Below are positions 1 to 6,559 of a stretch of DNA of 8,358 nucleotides, in pieces (positions within the stretch are counted from its first letter, which is position 1; each line of letters opens with the position of its first letter). Origin of the DNA: Anaerolineaceae bacterium (GTDB taxonomy: Bacteria > Chloroflexota > Anaerolineae > Anaerolineales > Anaerolineaceae); assembly GCA_014860845.1 (NCBI GenBank), contig JACZIY010000755.1, positions 1 to 8,358 of the forward strand, written 5' to 3'. The notes beneath the pieces were generated by a model. That model did not search any database. It was not told the DNA's origin and saw only the letters and a list, made by a program, of their open reading frames with translations. Made by a program: the position numbers and the translations under genes.

Positions 1-1156
1 ATTCTTGTCCGCTGAAATCTCTATCAGGGGCAACATATGGAAGTATTTCATGGTCCTGGTCTGTAAGGGAGTTGGTCACGAAGCGCTGTAATAATTCACC
101 CATCCCGGGACCCAGCATAAATCCCTGGCCGCATGTTCCTGCAGCATGCAAAAAACCCTCAACGTTTTTTGCCCAACCTATGATCGGGAAACCATCGGGT
201 GTCATTGGATATAAACCACGCCAGGTTCTACGAACGCGTATATTTTGTAACCTGGGCATAACTTCAATCATCCTTTTAGCCACCATGGGTAAGAATTCGC
301 TTGTTTCTTCCACGTTGAAACCCCAGATATTTGGTTTTGGCGTTATGCAAAAGATGATTTGCCCGGTTGAGTGCTGGTAGAAATAAAAATTGGATGATCC
401 TGGTTGTGGTCGAATATCCACCACCATGGGGTTTAAGAAATGAGCGACTGATTCGGTTATGGCTGCTTCGTGGCTATCAGGAATCACAGGAATGTCAATC
501 TCTGCTAATTTTGCCACCTGTTTTGCCCAAGGACCTGCTGCATTAATCAATACATCTGTCCCATAAGTCGAAAGATTGGTCTTTACTCCTTTGATTTTTC
601 CACTGGAGATAAAGATTTCCTCCACTGATTCATTGAAGTGAAAAACTGTGCCCATATCCATAGCTTTACGATAAAATGAGTGGGTTGCCAGTAGTGGTGA
701 TGCACTGCCATCATCAGGAGAATAAGTTCCTCCTAACAAACCATTTGGGTTGATGTCTGGCACAATTTCCAAAAACTCTTCTTTACGTAACCAATTAATA
801 TTAAGCCCGAATTCTTTCTGTTTTCGTAATAATTCTTTCAGTGTTCTTTCTTCCTGTTCACGATAAGCGACAAAAGTGTATCCACCTTTGTACCAATCAA
901 TATCATCCCCATGCAATTCTTTCCAGTTTGAGAATATTTCAATGGATCGCAGACATAATCGAATTTTGGCGGGATCGGAATGAGTGGCTCGGATACCTCC
1001 TATCGCTCGTTTAGAAGATCCCTGGCCAACACTGGGAAATTTATCAATGACCAGTACTTTAATACCCGATTTAGCGAGGAAAAATGCAGTGGGGGCACCA
1101 ATTGACCCTGCACCAATGATAATCACATCATAATGTGGGAAATTCACGTTAGTCAT
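1..1156 (-). CDS. DAO-family FAD-dependent oxidoreductase, substrate-oxidising subunit (3' end off the window)
   Basis: This is a D-amino-acid-oxidase-fold flavoprotein, expected to oxidise the C-N bond of an amine or amino acid (sarcosine, glycine, proline or similar) and pass electrons to its partner. I translated 385 residues from the ATG at 1156. Visible motifs are the N-terminal FAD-binding GAGSIG at residues 15-20, with the ribose-binding acidic residue D39 at the end of the second strand; AAGPW at 206-210; and the family's C-terminal PMTPDGFPIIG (317-327) followed by GQGFMLGPGMGEL (343-355). The frame is open to base 1. The last residues read DFSGQE, close to where relatives end, so only a few codons are probably missing. 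The start overlaps the upstream stop codon (ATGACTAA), and GGAGAAGAGGA lies 8 bases before it, indicating translational coupling to the Fe-S flavoprotein gene. Relatives include sarcosine oxidase beta, HcnC and dye-linked proline dehydrogenase beta. The substrate is not decidable from sequence, and I could not assign a covalent flavin attachment residue. Confidence 0.9.
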   Translation of the reverse strand, partial: MTNVNFPHYDVIIIGAGSIGAPTAFFLAKSGIKVLVIDKFPSVGQGSSKRAIGGIRATHSDPAKIRLCLRSIEIFSNWKELHGDDIDWYKGGYTFVAYREQEERTLKELLRKQKEFGLNINWLRKEEFLEIVPDINPNGLLGGTYSPDDGSASPLLATHSFYRKAMDMGTVFHFNESVEEIFISSGKIKGVKTNLSTYGTDVLINAAGPWAKQVAKLAEIDIPVIPDSHEAAITESVAHFLNPMVVDIRPQPGSSNFYFYQHSTGQIIFCITPKPNIWGFNVEETSEFLPMVAKRMIEVMPRLQNIRVRRTWRGLYPMTPDGFPIIGWAKNVEGFLHAAGTCGQGFMLGPGMGELLQRFVTNSLTDQDHEILPYVAPDRDFSGQE

Positions 1157-3248
1157 CAAATAAATCCTCTTCTCCATTTAATCCCGCAAAAATACCCAGT
1201 GGAACTTCCATAAACAATGGTCTTTTAGTTTGATCTGTTACTTCCTCATCCGGAATGCCTTCTTCTCTGAAAATCCGTTTGATGATTGAAGTACATGTTT
1301 TTGCACCGCAAGAACCCATACCCGCCCTGGTTACTGTTTTGATTTCATTGAAATCCCGAATTCCCAGTCGAATCAGTGAACGAATTTCCCCTGCTTTAAC
1401 GCGTTCACATCGACATACAATCATGTCGTCATCTAAATGTTTAATGTAATGATCCATGGGGTGGGTGATTTGACTTTCCTGCATGCGAATTCCAGCGATT
1501 CTTGAGGCAATTTTTCTGGGTGCCTGTAGATGAACTACTAAAGTGCGATCACTGCTTGGAATTGTGTGTACGGATAATACTTCGAATTCTCCTAAAGGTT
1601 TTCCTTCAGTATCCATTGCAGTCACTAAATCTTTTTCCTGGATAGGATCACGATTGAATTCGTATGGAACAGAAATTATAGGCATATCAAGGTTGCTGCG
1701 GAAATCAACAAGCGTAATCGCTAAACCAGGACATCCCGCCACACATTGTTCACAAACCTCACAACAAAAACCATCACCTAGAAACACCGGAGTGCTGCGA
1801 ATATCTTTATTATCAATGAAAATTAATCCATGCGGACATAATGCCGAACAAGGATCACAGGGGATTTCCTGCGTGCAATGAATGATGGGAAAAACACCCT
1901 CTTCAATTTCCGGGTATTCAACTTTCTTATTTGCTCCAGGTTTTGACTTGAGAATTTCTGATGTGCGATACAAGGATTTAGGCACAGATCCGACATCCAG
2001 TCCTAAATCCTTAGCAATCTCAAGACCCCGGATTTTTCCTGCAATGATGGCAGCGGATGCTTCAGCGATTTCCTCAGCATCGCCTGCAACAAACGTTTTT
2101 ATTCCATATTCGACACCTTTTTTGTAGAATTCATTTACAGGATCCAATCCTACAGCCACAAGGATACTATCGCATTCAAATGATTTTTCTGTACCTGGAA
2201 TCGGTTGAAATTTGTTATCTACCTGAGCTATTGTTACTGACTCAACTTTGTCCTTTCCATTTGCGCTCAGGATTGTGTGCGAAGTCATGATGGGGACTCC
2301 CAAACGCATCAATTTATCTTTGTGAACCTTGTAGCCACCACATTCGGGCAGTGCTTCCACTAATCCTACAACCCCAATTCCTGCCTGTAATGCATGATAA
2401 CCGGTGATTAAACCTACATTTCCACCGCCAATAATGAATAGCTTCTCTGCTGGTCGTACTAAATCGCGGTTTACGAGCGTTTGAAATGCTCCTGCGCCAT
2501 AAACACCCGGCAAGGTATTTCCGTTAAATGTGATAAATTTTTCTCGAGCTCCGGATGAAACCAATAGGATTTCTGCCTTGAGGAGTATATAAGTATCTCC
2601 GTTTTTCAAGACTCCCACTTTTTTGTCTGAAAATACAGCCAATGCAGTTGAATTCAACCAGATATCAACGCATGAATATTCATGTAATTCATCTTCTAAT
2701 TTAGTGGCAATATCGATACCGCGAGTACCAGCAAAAACAGCTTTTGTCGAACCAAAAAATCGGTGCGTTTGTAAAACTAATTTTCCACCCAGTCTGTGTT
2801 TGTCATCTAATAAAATTACTTCAACACCTAATTTACCTAATTCCAAAGCCGCTGAGAGTCCAGCTGGTCCTCCTCCAATAATCAAAACGGGAATCGATAT
2901 TTCCGGGATTATATTCATGCCAGGAATTTCTTCAATTTTTGGCAAAACTGGAAAACCATCCAGGGGTTCAACAAATATTCCATCCGTTACTTCTTCCATA
3001 CATGCTTTTATCGGAATACCATTCACCATAACCATGCATTGCGAACATTGACCATTTGCACAAAAGATACCCTGGGGGGATTGATCTTTGTGGTGATGTC
3101 CGAATACCCGGATGCCATTCGCAAATAAAGCAGAAGAAATTGTTTCCCCTTTTTTTGCAGAGAGCGATTGACCTTTCCAAAAGAAGTGGATCTCTGCTTG
3201 TTCAGGGATTGGAAGTATTGGATGTTTTTTAATTCTATAATCTGTCAT
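1149..3248 (-). CDS. Multi-cluster Fe-S flavoprotein, electron-transfer subunit of an amine/amino-acid dehydrogenase
   Basis: This is a 699-residue cytoplasmic flavoprotein with no signal peptide or membrane segment. Domains in order: an N-terminal [2Fe-2S] ferredoxin-like module with C63, C68, C71 and C83 (C-x4-C-x2-C-x11-C); a two-dinucleotide-fold reductase at about 118-420, with GGGPAG (125-130) for FAD, GGGNVG (274-279) for a second nucleotide, and a VAGD motif (387-390); two [4Fe-4S] motifs with C458/C464/C467/C471 and C496/C499/C502/C506, the second a textbook CxxCxxCxxxCP; an unassigned segment at about 510-605; and a C-terminal BFD-like [2Fe-2S] domain with C612, C614, C647 and C652. 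The ATG at 3248 has GAAGG 7 bases upstream. The downstream DAO flavoprotein gene overlaps its stop by 8 bases, so the two proteins very probably form a complex in which this one carries electrons from the substrate-side FAD. It resembles an HcnA-HcnB or archaeal proline dehydrogenase alpha subunit with its small ferredoxin partners fused on. The electron acceptor and substrate are unknown. Confidence 0.9.
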   Translation of the reverse strand: MTDYRIKKHPILPIPEQAEIHFFWKGQSLSAKKGETISSALFANGIRVFGHHHKDQSPQGIFCANGQCSQCMVMVNGIPIKACMEEVTDGIFVEPLDGFPVLPKIEEIPGMNIIPEISIPVLIIGGGPAGLSAALELGKLGVEVILLDDKHRLGGKLVLQTHRFFGSTKAVFAGTRGIDIATKLEDELHEYSCVDIWLNSTALAVFSDKKVGVLKNGDTYILLKAEILLVSSGAREKFITFNGNTLPGVYGAGAFQTLVNRDLVRPAEKLFIIGGGNVGLITGYHALQAGIGVVGLVEALPECGGYKVHKDKLMRLGVPIMTSHTILSANGKDKVESVTIAQVDNKFQPIPGTEKSFECDSILVAVGLDPVNEFYKKGVEYGIKTFVAGDAEEIAEASAAIIAGKIRGLEIAKDLGLDVGSVPKSLYRTSEILKSKPGANKKVEYPEIEEGVFPIIHCTQEIPCDPCSALCPHGLIFIDNKDIRSTPVFLGDGFCCEVCEQCVAGCPGLAITLVDFRSNLDMPIISVPYEFNRDPIQEKDLVTAMDTEGKPLGEFEVLSVHTIPSSDRTLVVHLQAPRKIASRIAGIRMQESQITHPMDHYIKHLDDDMIVCRCERVKAGEIRSLIRLGIRDFNEIKTVTRAGMGSCGAKTCTSIIKRIFREEGIPDEEVTDQTKRPLFMEVPLGIFAGLNGEEDLFDD

Positions 3249-3314
3249 TGAAAAACCTTCATATCGGATAAATTTCTAAAAGTGAGATAGTGCTGTTTTT
3301 TGTTTGGGTTAAAA

Positions 3315-3373
3315 GTAAGAGTAAACCAACGTAATATTACATAACTTTGAAAAAGATTTATACTGTAAGAGTA
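3315..3373. repeat. Direct repeat GTAAGAGTA, two copies 50 bases apart
   Basis: GTAAGAGTA occurs at 3315-3323 and 3365-3373, start to start exactly 50 bases, close to five helical turns. The copies flank the palindrome at 3331-3340, and the second lies inside the spacer of the candidate minus-strand promoter. This fits paired binding sites on one DNA face, but with only two copies the case is weak. Confidence 0.35.
3331..3340. promoter_or_regulatory. Perfect 10-base palindrome, possible operator
   Basis: GTAATATTAC equals its own reverse complement. If the minus-strand promoter at 3357-3386 is real, the palindrome lies about 11-20 bases downstream of the start site, a usual place for a repressor. 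No regulator gene is adjacent, and a 10-base palindrome can arise by chance in AT-rich DNA. Confidence 0.3.
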
Positions 3374-3386
3374 CATATTTTTTTAA
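3357..3386 (-). promoter_or_regulatory. Candidate promoter of the flavoprotein operon
   Basis: On the minus strand a TTAAAA box (3386-3381) and a TATAAA box (3362-3357) are separated by 18 bases. They match the sigma-70 consensus at 4 of 6 and 5 of 6 positions. Transcription would start near 3350, giving a leader of about 100 bases before the ATG at 3248. The DNA here is AT-rich, so chance matches are likely and this is tentative. Confidence 0.3.
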
Positions 3387-3445
3387 CTTTTCTGTCATAA
3401 TTATTACGAAATAGGTTTTGTAATAATTTAATGAAATTCAATTTG

Positions 3446-3454
3446 TGATAAAAT
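3446..3454 (+). promoter_or_regulatory. Candidate extended -10 promoter of pfkA
   Basis: TGATAAAAT reads as an extended -10 element (TG, one base, TAAAAT) 36 bases before the pfkA start codon. No good -35 box is found at 16-18 bases upstream, which extended -10 promoters tolerate. The predicted start near 3461 would give a leader of about 30 bases containing the ribosome binding site. Confidence 0.4.
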
Positions 3455-3478
3455 TTTCAAATCCATTTCCAAATATTT

Positions 3479-3484
3479 GGGAGG
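3479..3484 (+). promoter_or_regulatory. Ribosome binding site of pfkA
   Basis: GGGAGG lies 6 bases before the GTG at 3491. This strong Shine-Dalgarno match decides the non-ATG start. Confidence 0.85.
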
Positions 3485-3490
3485 TTTTCT

Positions 3491-4459
3491 GTGAAAAAAA
3501 TAGCAGTTCTGACAAGTGGTGGAGACGCACCCGGAATGAATGCTGCGATTCGTGCAGTTGTTCGCTCGGGAGCTTCAAAAGGATGGGAAGTTTATGGAGT
3601 TAAGAATGGATACTCTGGACTCCTAGCAGGGAATTTTATCCATCTAGGTCCGAGGGACGTTGGTGGGATCATGCAAAGAGGTGGCACCATGTTGGGGAGC
3701 GCCAGGTCTTTGGAATTCAAAACCGAAGCCGGGCAGAAAAAAGCAATCAGAAACTTAAATTCTATGGGAATAGACGGGTTGGTTGTGATCGGAGGAAATG
3801 GATCACAAACTGGATCATTCAAGCTTTCAGAATTAGGTTTTCCTGTTGTTGGTGTTGCATCAACAATTGATAATGACTTGTATGGGTCTGAAATCACCAT
3901 TGGAGTAGATACTGCTCTCAATATTGCTTTGGAAGCTGTGGACAGATTGAAAATAACTGCATCATCTCACCAGAGAGCATTCTTATTGGAAGTTATGGGA
4001 AGGGATTGTGGATATCTTGCTTTGATGACAGCGCTCGCTGGTGGGGCGGAGGCAGTAATTATCCCCGAAGTTCCAACCAAGCCCGAGGAAATTGCGAAGC
4101 AAATAGAAGAGGCATATGAAAAAGGAAAAGCACACGCTATTGTCATTGTGGCTGAAGGTGCTGATTATAATGCCGAGAAATTATCCAATTATTTTAAAGA
4201 TCATCATGAAACGCTTGGATTTGATTTGCGTGTAGCGATACTTGGCCACATTCAGCGTGGTGGCGATCCTTCTGCATATGATCGATTATTGGCCAGTCGT
4301 TTAGGATCAGGGGCAGTAGAAGCACTGGCAAATGGAATTTATGGTGTTTTAACCGGATGGATGCAATCAAAGATTACCTATACTCCATTAGCAGAAGTCG
4401 TCGCGAATAAAAAGACGCTTGATAAATCATTGATCGAGTTGGCTGCTATTCTGGACTAA
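3491..4459 (+). CDS. pfkA: 6-phosphofructokinase (ATP-type)
   Basis: This cytoplasmic glycolytic enzyme phosphorylates fructose 6-phosphate to fructose 1,6-bisphosphate. It has 322 residues, against 320 in E. coli PfkA, and aligns almost without gaps, so E. coli numbering applies up to about residue 225. Visible elements are the nucleotide loop GGDAPGMN (10-17), R72, TIDND with catalytic D127 and D129, R162, MGR (169-171), E222, and the fructose 6-phosphate site GHIQRGG (252-258). Gly104 indicates ATP rather than pyrophosphate as donor. Effector-site residues R21, R25, E187, K211 and K213 are present, with K154 in place of Arg, so allosteric control by ADP/PEP is plausible. Two positions are odd: N103 replaces the usual Asp in GGDGS, and S124 (in ASTIDND) replaces the Gly or Lys that normally goes with ATP or pyrophosphate use. 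The gene starts with GTG, stands alone as a single-gene unit, and is followed at once by a hairpin terminator. Confidence 0.96.
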   Translation: MKKIAVLTSGGDAPGMNAAIRAVVRSGASKGWEVYGVKNGYSGLLAGNFIHLGPRDVGGIMQRGGTMLGSARSLEFKTEAGQKKAIRNLNSMGIDGLVVIGGNGSQTGSFKLSELGFPVVGVASTIDNDLYGSEITIGVDTALNIALEAVDRLKITASSHQRAFLLEVMGRDCGYLALMTALAGGAEAVIIPEVPTKPEEIAKQIEEAYEKGKAHAIVIVAEGADYNAEKLSNYFKDHHETLGFDLRVAILGHIQRGGDPSAYDRLLASRLGSGAVEALANGIYGVLTGWMQSKITYTPLAEVVANKKTLDKSLIELAAILD

Positions 4460-4472
4460 TCTAAAGGTGACA

Positions 4473-4513
4473 AAAAAGACAAACCTCTCGAAGTTGAAGA
4501 GGTTTGTCTTTTT
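4473..4513. terminator. Bidirectional intrinsic terminator between pfkA and prfB
   Basis: A perfect 16-bp inverted repeat (4473-4488 paired with 4498-4513) encloses a 9-base loop. The stem ends in an A-run on the left and a T-run on the right, so both strands give a hairpin followed by T residues. It sits 13 bases after the pfkA stop and 17 bases beyond the prfB stop, and can terminate both convergent units. Confidence 0.92.
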
Positions 4514-4530
4514 GTACACAACCTGGGTTT

Positions 4531-5617
4531 TTATTCGATATTGTACTTGAGATACGCTTCAATAAATCCGTTCAGATCACCGTCCAATACCGCGTTGACA
4601 TTCCCTACCTCAAATTCTGTACGATGATCCTTTGCCAGTTGATAGGGGTGCAACACATAAGATCTTATTTGACTCCCCCATTCAGCTTTTTGATAAACTC
4701 CTCGTAATTTGGATAATTCCTTTTCCTGCTCAACTCTTCTTATTTCGAGTAATTTTGCTTTTAAAACACGAAAGGCATTCTCTCGATTCTGTAACTGGGA
4801 GCGTTCATTTTGACAGGTAACAATGATGCCGGTTGGAATGTGAAGTATGCGGATGGCGGTACTATTTTTCTGAACATTCTGTCCACCTGCGCCAGATGAT
4901 TTAAAAACGTCAATACGAACATCCTCTTGTGGAATTTCGATAGGCATATGGTCTTGATCAATGTCTGGCAAGATTTCTACCTGAGCGAATGAAGTATGTC
5001 GGCGGTGTGCAGCGTCAAATGGAGATAATCTTACTAATCGATGGACTCCTTTTTCTGATTTTAAGTATCCATAAGCATATCGGCCATCGATCGCGATGGT
5101 TACACTCTTGATACCAGCTTCTTCGCCAACAGATCTATCGAGAATCTCTGCTTGAAAATTATTCTTTTCTGCCCATCTGAGATACATTCTTTCCAACATT
5201 TCAGCCCAATCCTGAGAATCGGTTCCACCTGCACCAGCATGAATTGCCAATAGTGCACTCCCATGATCGTATTCTTCTGAAAGAAGTGTGCTTAACTCGA
5301 GTTGGTCTAGTTTGTGATCAATTTCATTCAATTCTTTTTCGAGATCCGGACGAATTGATTCATCGCCCAATAGAGCTAAATCATGCGAGTCATTGATTTG
5401 TAATTTTAGCTTCTCTAAATCCTGGATTTCTCCACGGAGGTCGACGATTTTTTTTAATATCCCTTGAGCTTTTTCACGATCTTCCCAAAGGTTAGGATTT
5501 TCTGCTAGCTTTTCTAACTCTGAAAGTCTTGACTTCTTTTCAGGTAAGTCAAAGATGCTCCAGAAGATCGTTGATTTTGACAATATTGTTTGCCAGGCGA
5601 TCAATTAAATCTTGCAT
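4531..5617 (-). CDS. prfB: Peptide chain release factor 2, made by programmed +1 frameshifting
   Basis: RF2 recognises UGA and UAA in the ribosomal A site and triggers peptide release. The complete product needs two frames: 22 codons from the ATG at 5617 to the CTT at 5552, then, after skipping T5551, the frame from 5550 to the TAA at 4531, giving 361 residues (E. coli RF2 has 365). The short first part is a plausible RF2 N-terminal helix and flows directly into LPEKKSRLSELE. Visible motifs are the stop-codon-reading SPF at 198-200 and the catalytic GGQ at 244-246, followed by NVQKN, plus the C-terminal GWGSQIRSYV-type segment (here WGSQIRSYV, 313-321). GGAG lies 5 bases before the ATG and 11 bases separate it from the ftsY stop, so it is the last gene of the operon. 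Expression is expected to be autoregulated: scarce RF2 slows reading of the in-frame UGA and favours the shift. Starting instead at the TTG at 5604 would give a wrong N-terminus. Confidence 0.96.
5548..5561 (-). promoter_or_regulatory. prfB programmed +1 frameshift site
   Basis: On the minus strand the order is GGAG (5561-5558), CAT, CTT (5554-5552), TGA (5551-5549), C. This matches the known bacterial prfB signal: an internal Shine-Dalgarno-like element three bases before a slippery CUU, then an in-frame UGA followed by C. The peptidyl-tRNA slips from CUU to UUU and decoding resumes at GAC. Confidence 0.95.
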
Positions 5618-5628
5618 AACTACTCCGA

Positions 5629-6537
5629 TTAATTTAACAATCCGTCAACAAATGCAGCCGGATCGAATTCTTGAAAATCTTCTGGTTTTTCACCTAAACC
5701 AGCATAAAAAATGGGTAAATTAAGTTCTTTTTGAATTGCGAATGCCATTCCGCCTTTTGCAGATGAATCCAATTTCGTGAGAATGACACCATTGATGTTA
5801 ACTGCTTCTTTGAAGGCACGAGCTTGCATCAGCGCATTTTGACCGGTAGTCGCATCCAGAATTAGCCAGGTTGCATGAGGCGCTCCAGGCATGGCTTTAC
5901 TGATGACACGATTTACTTTTTTCAATTCTTCCATCAAATTGAAACGGGTATGCAATCTACCGGCTGTATCAACAAACACAAGATCATATTGTTTGGAAAT
6001 CCCTGCCTGAACTGCATCATAGGCAACAGCTCCAGGATCGGCATTGGGTTGGCCGGCGATGACCGGTATACCCAGGCGATCTCCCCAAACTTCTAGCTGT
6101 TCAACCGCTGCCGCACGGTAGGTATCGGCTGCTGCAAAGAGGACTTTCTTCCCCTGATTTTTGAATTTCTTTCCCAATTTGGCCAGTGTTGTCGTTTTTC
6201 CCGATCCATTTACTCCTACAACCATGATGACAGCAGGTTTTTGAGCGGAAAAATCGGGGATTTCCGGCACGATAAGTTTTGACTGAAGTTCAAGTGCTAG
6301 ATGTTGTCGTAAATCAGCTGTAGTGATGATTCCTTCAATTTCAACTTTATTAATCAAATCAGCGATGATCGTCCCAGTTGTATCGATTCCAATATCTGCC
6401 TGAATCAGCACAGATTCGAGTTCATCCCAGGTATCCACTGAGATTTCTGTTGCTCCAAAAAAATTTGCCAGCCGTCCAAACGCTACTTTTCTGGTCCGTT
6501 CTAACCCATTTTTCCATTTACTGAGAAAATCTACCAT
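5629..6537 (-). CDS. ftsY: Signal recognition particle receptor FtsY
   Basis: FtsY is the SRP-receptor GTPase that docks ribosome-SRP complexes at the inner face of the cytoplasmic membrane for co-translational insertion. The 302-residue protein is essentially an NG domain: N-domain helices at about 1-95, then the G domain with P-loop GVNGSGKTTT (108-117), DTYRAAAVEQL (138-148), DTAGR (190-194), TKLD (254-257) and the closing GLGEKPEDFQEFD (280-292). The long acidic A domain of E. coli FtsY is absent, as in many bacteria; the basic N-terminus (KWKNGLERTRK) may provide the membrane contact. The G1 and closing motifs fit FtsY better than Ffh, and there is no M domain. It starts at ATG 6537, 22 bases after rlmN. 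No Shine-Dalgarno sequence precedes this ATG; instead an extended -10 box lies 8 bases upstream. prfB follows 11 bases after its stop. Confidence 0.96.
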   Translation of the reverse strand: MVDFLSKWKNGLERTRKVAFGRLANFFGATEISVDTWDELESVLIQADIGIDTTGTIIADLINKVEIEGIITTADLRQHLALELQSKLIVPEIPDFSAQKPAVIMVVGVNGSGKTTTLAKLGKKFKNQGKKVLFAAADTYRAAAVEQLEVWGDRLGIPVIAGQPNADPGAVAYDAVQAGISKQYDLVFVDTAGRLHTRFNLMEELKKVNRVISKAMPGAPHATWLILDATTGQNALMQARAFKEAVNINGVILTKLDSSAKGGMAFAIQKELNLPIFYAGLGEKPEDFQEFDPAAFVDGLLN

Positions 6538-6545
6538 AGCGTGAA

Positions 6546-6554
6546 ATTATAACA
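6546..6554 (-). promoter_or_regulatory. Candidate extended -10 promoter for a leaderless ftsY transcript
   Basis: TGTTATAAT on the minus strand is a perfect extended -10 element. Only 8 bases (TTCACGCT) separate it from the ftsY ATG, so transcription would start at or within two bases of the start codon. No -35 match is seen at 17 bases. The lack of a Shine-Dalgarno sequence fits leaderless translation. Confidence 0.45.
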
Positions 6555-6559
6555 TATGG

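Larger units (their letters stand above)
3249..3490. other. Divergent intergenic region between the flavoprotein operon and pfkA
   Basis: These 242 bases are markedly AT-rich and contain no convincing open reading frame. They must hold the control regions of both divergent transcription units. I see a candidate promoter for each direction, a 10-base perfect palindrome and a 9-base direct repeat, each listed separately. No riboswitch or tRNA-like fold was recognised. Confidence 0.7.

Noticed and set aside
72..380. Plus-strand open frame of 102 codons
   Set aside because: It is antisense to the well-supported DAO gene, has low-complexity composition and no ribosome binding site; it is a shadow frame. 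The same holds for the plus-strand frames within 1255-3051, 5875-6096, 6873-7539 and 7673-7966.
1..3248. Hydrogen cyanide synthase (hcnABC)
   Set aside because: The fold pairing is similar, but the extra [4Fe-4S] motifs and the fused layout fit a wider amine/amino-acid dehydrogenase group; cyanide production cannot be claimed.
3491..4459. Pyrophosphate-dependent phosphofructokinase
   Set aside because: Gly104 and the absence of Lys124 argue against pyrophosphate use, even though residue 124 is Ser and 103 is Asn.
4504..4820. Short plus-strand frames downstream of the terminator
   Set aside because: They lie antisense to the RF2 coding sequence, beginning inside or just after the terminator hairpin, and show no protein-like features.
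5549..5551. In-frame TGA in prfB read as a pseudogene or sequencing error
   Set aside because: The surrounding GGAG-CAT-CTT-TGA-C signal and the seamless RF2 sequence on both sides identify the conserved programmed frameshift.
4531..5604. prfB starting at the TTG at 5604
   Set aside because: Its first 18 residues are an out-of-frame reading of the leader and do not resemble an RF2 N-terminus; the ATG at 5617 has a Shine-Dalgarno sequence and an RF2-like leader.
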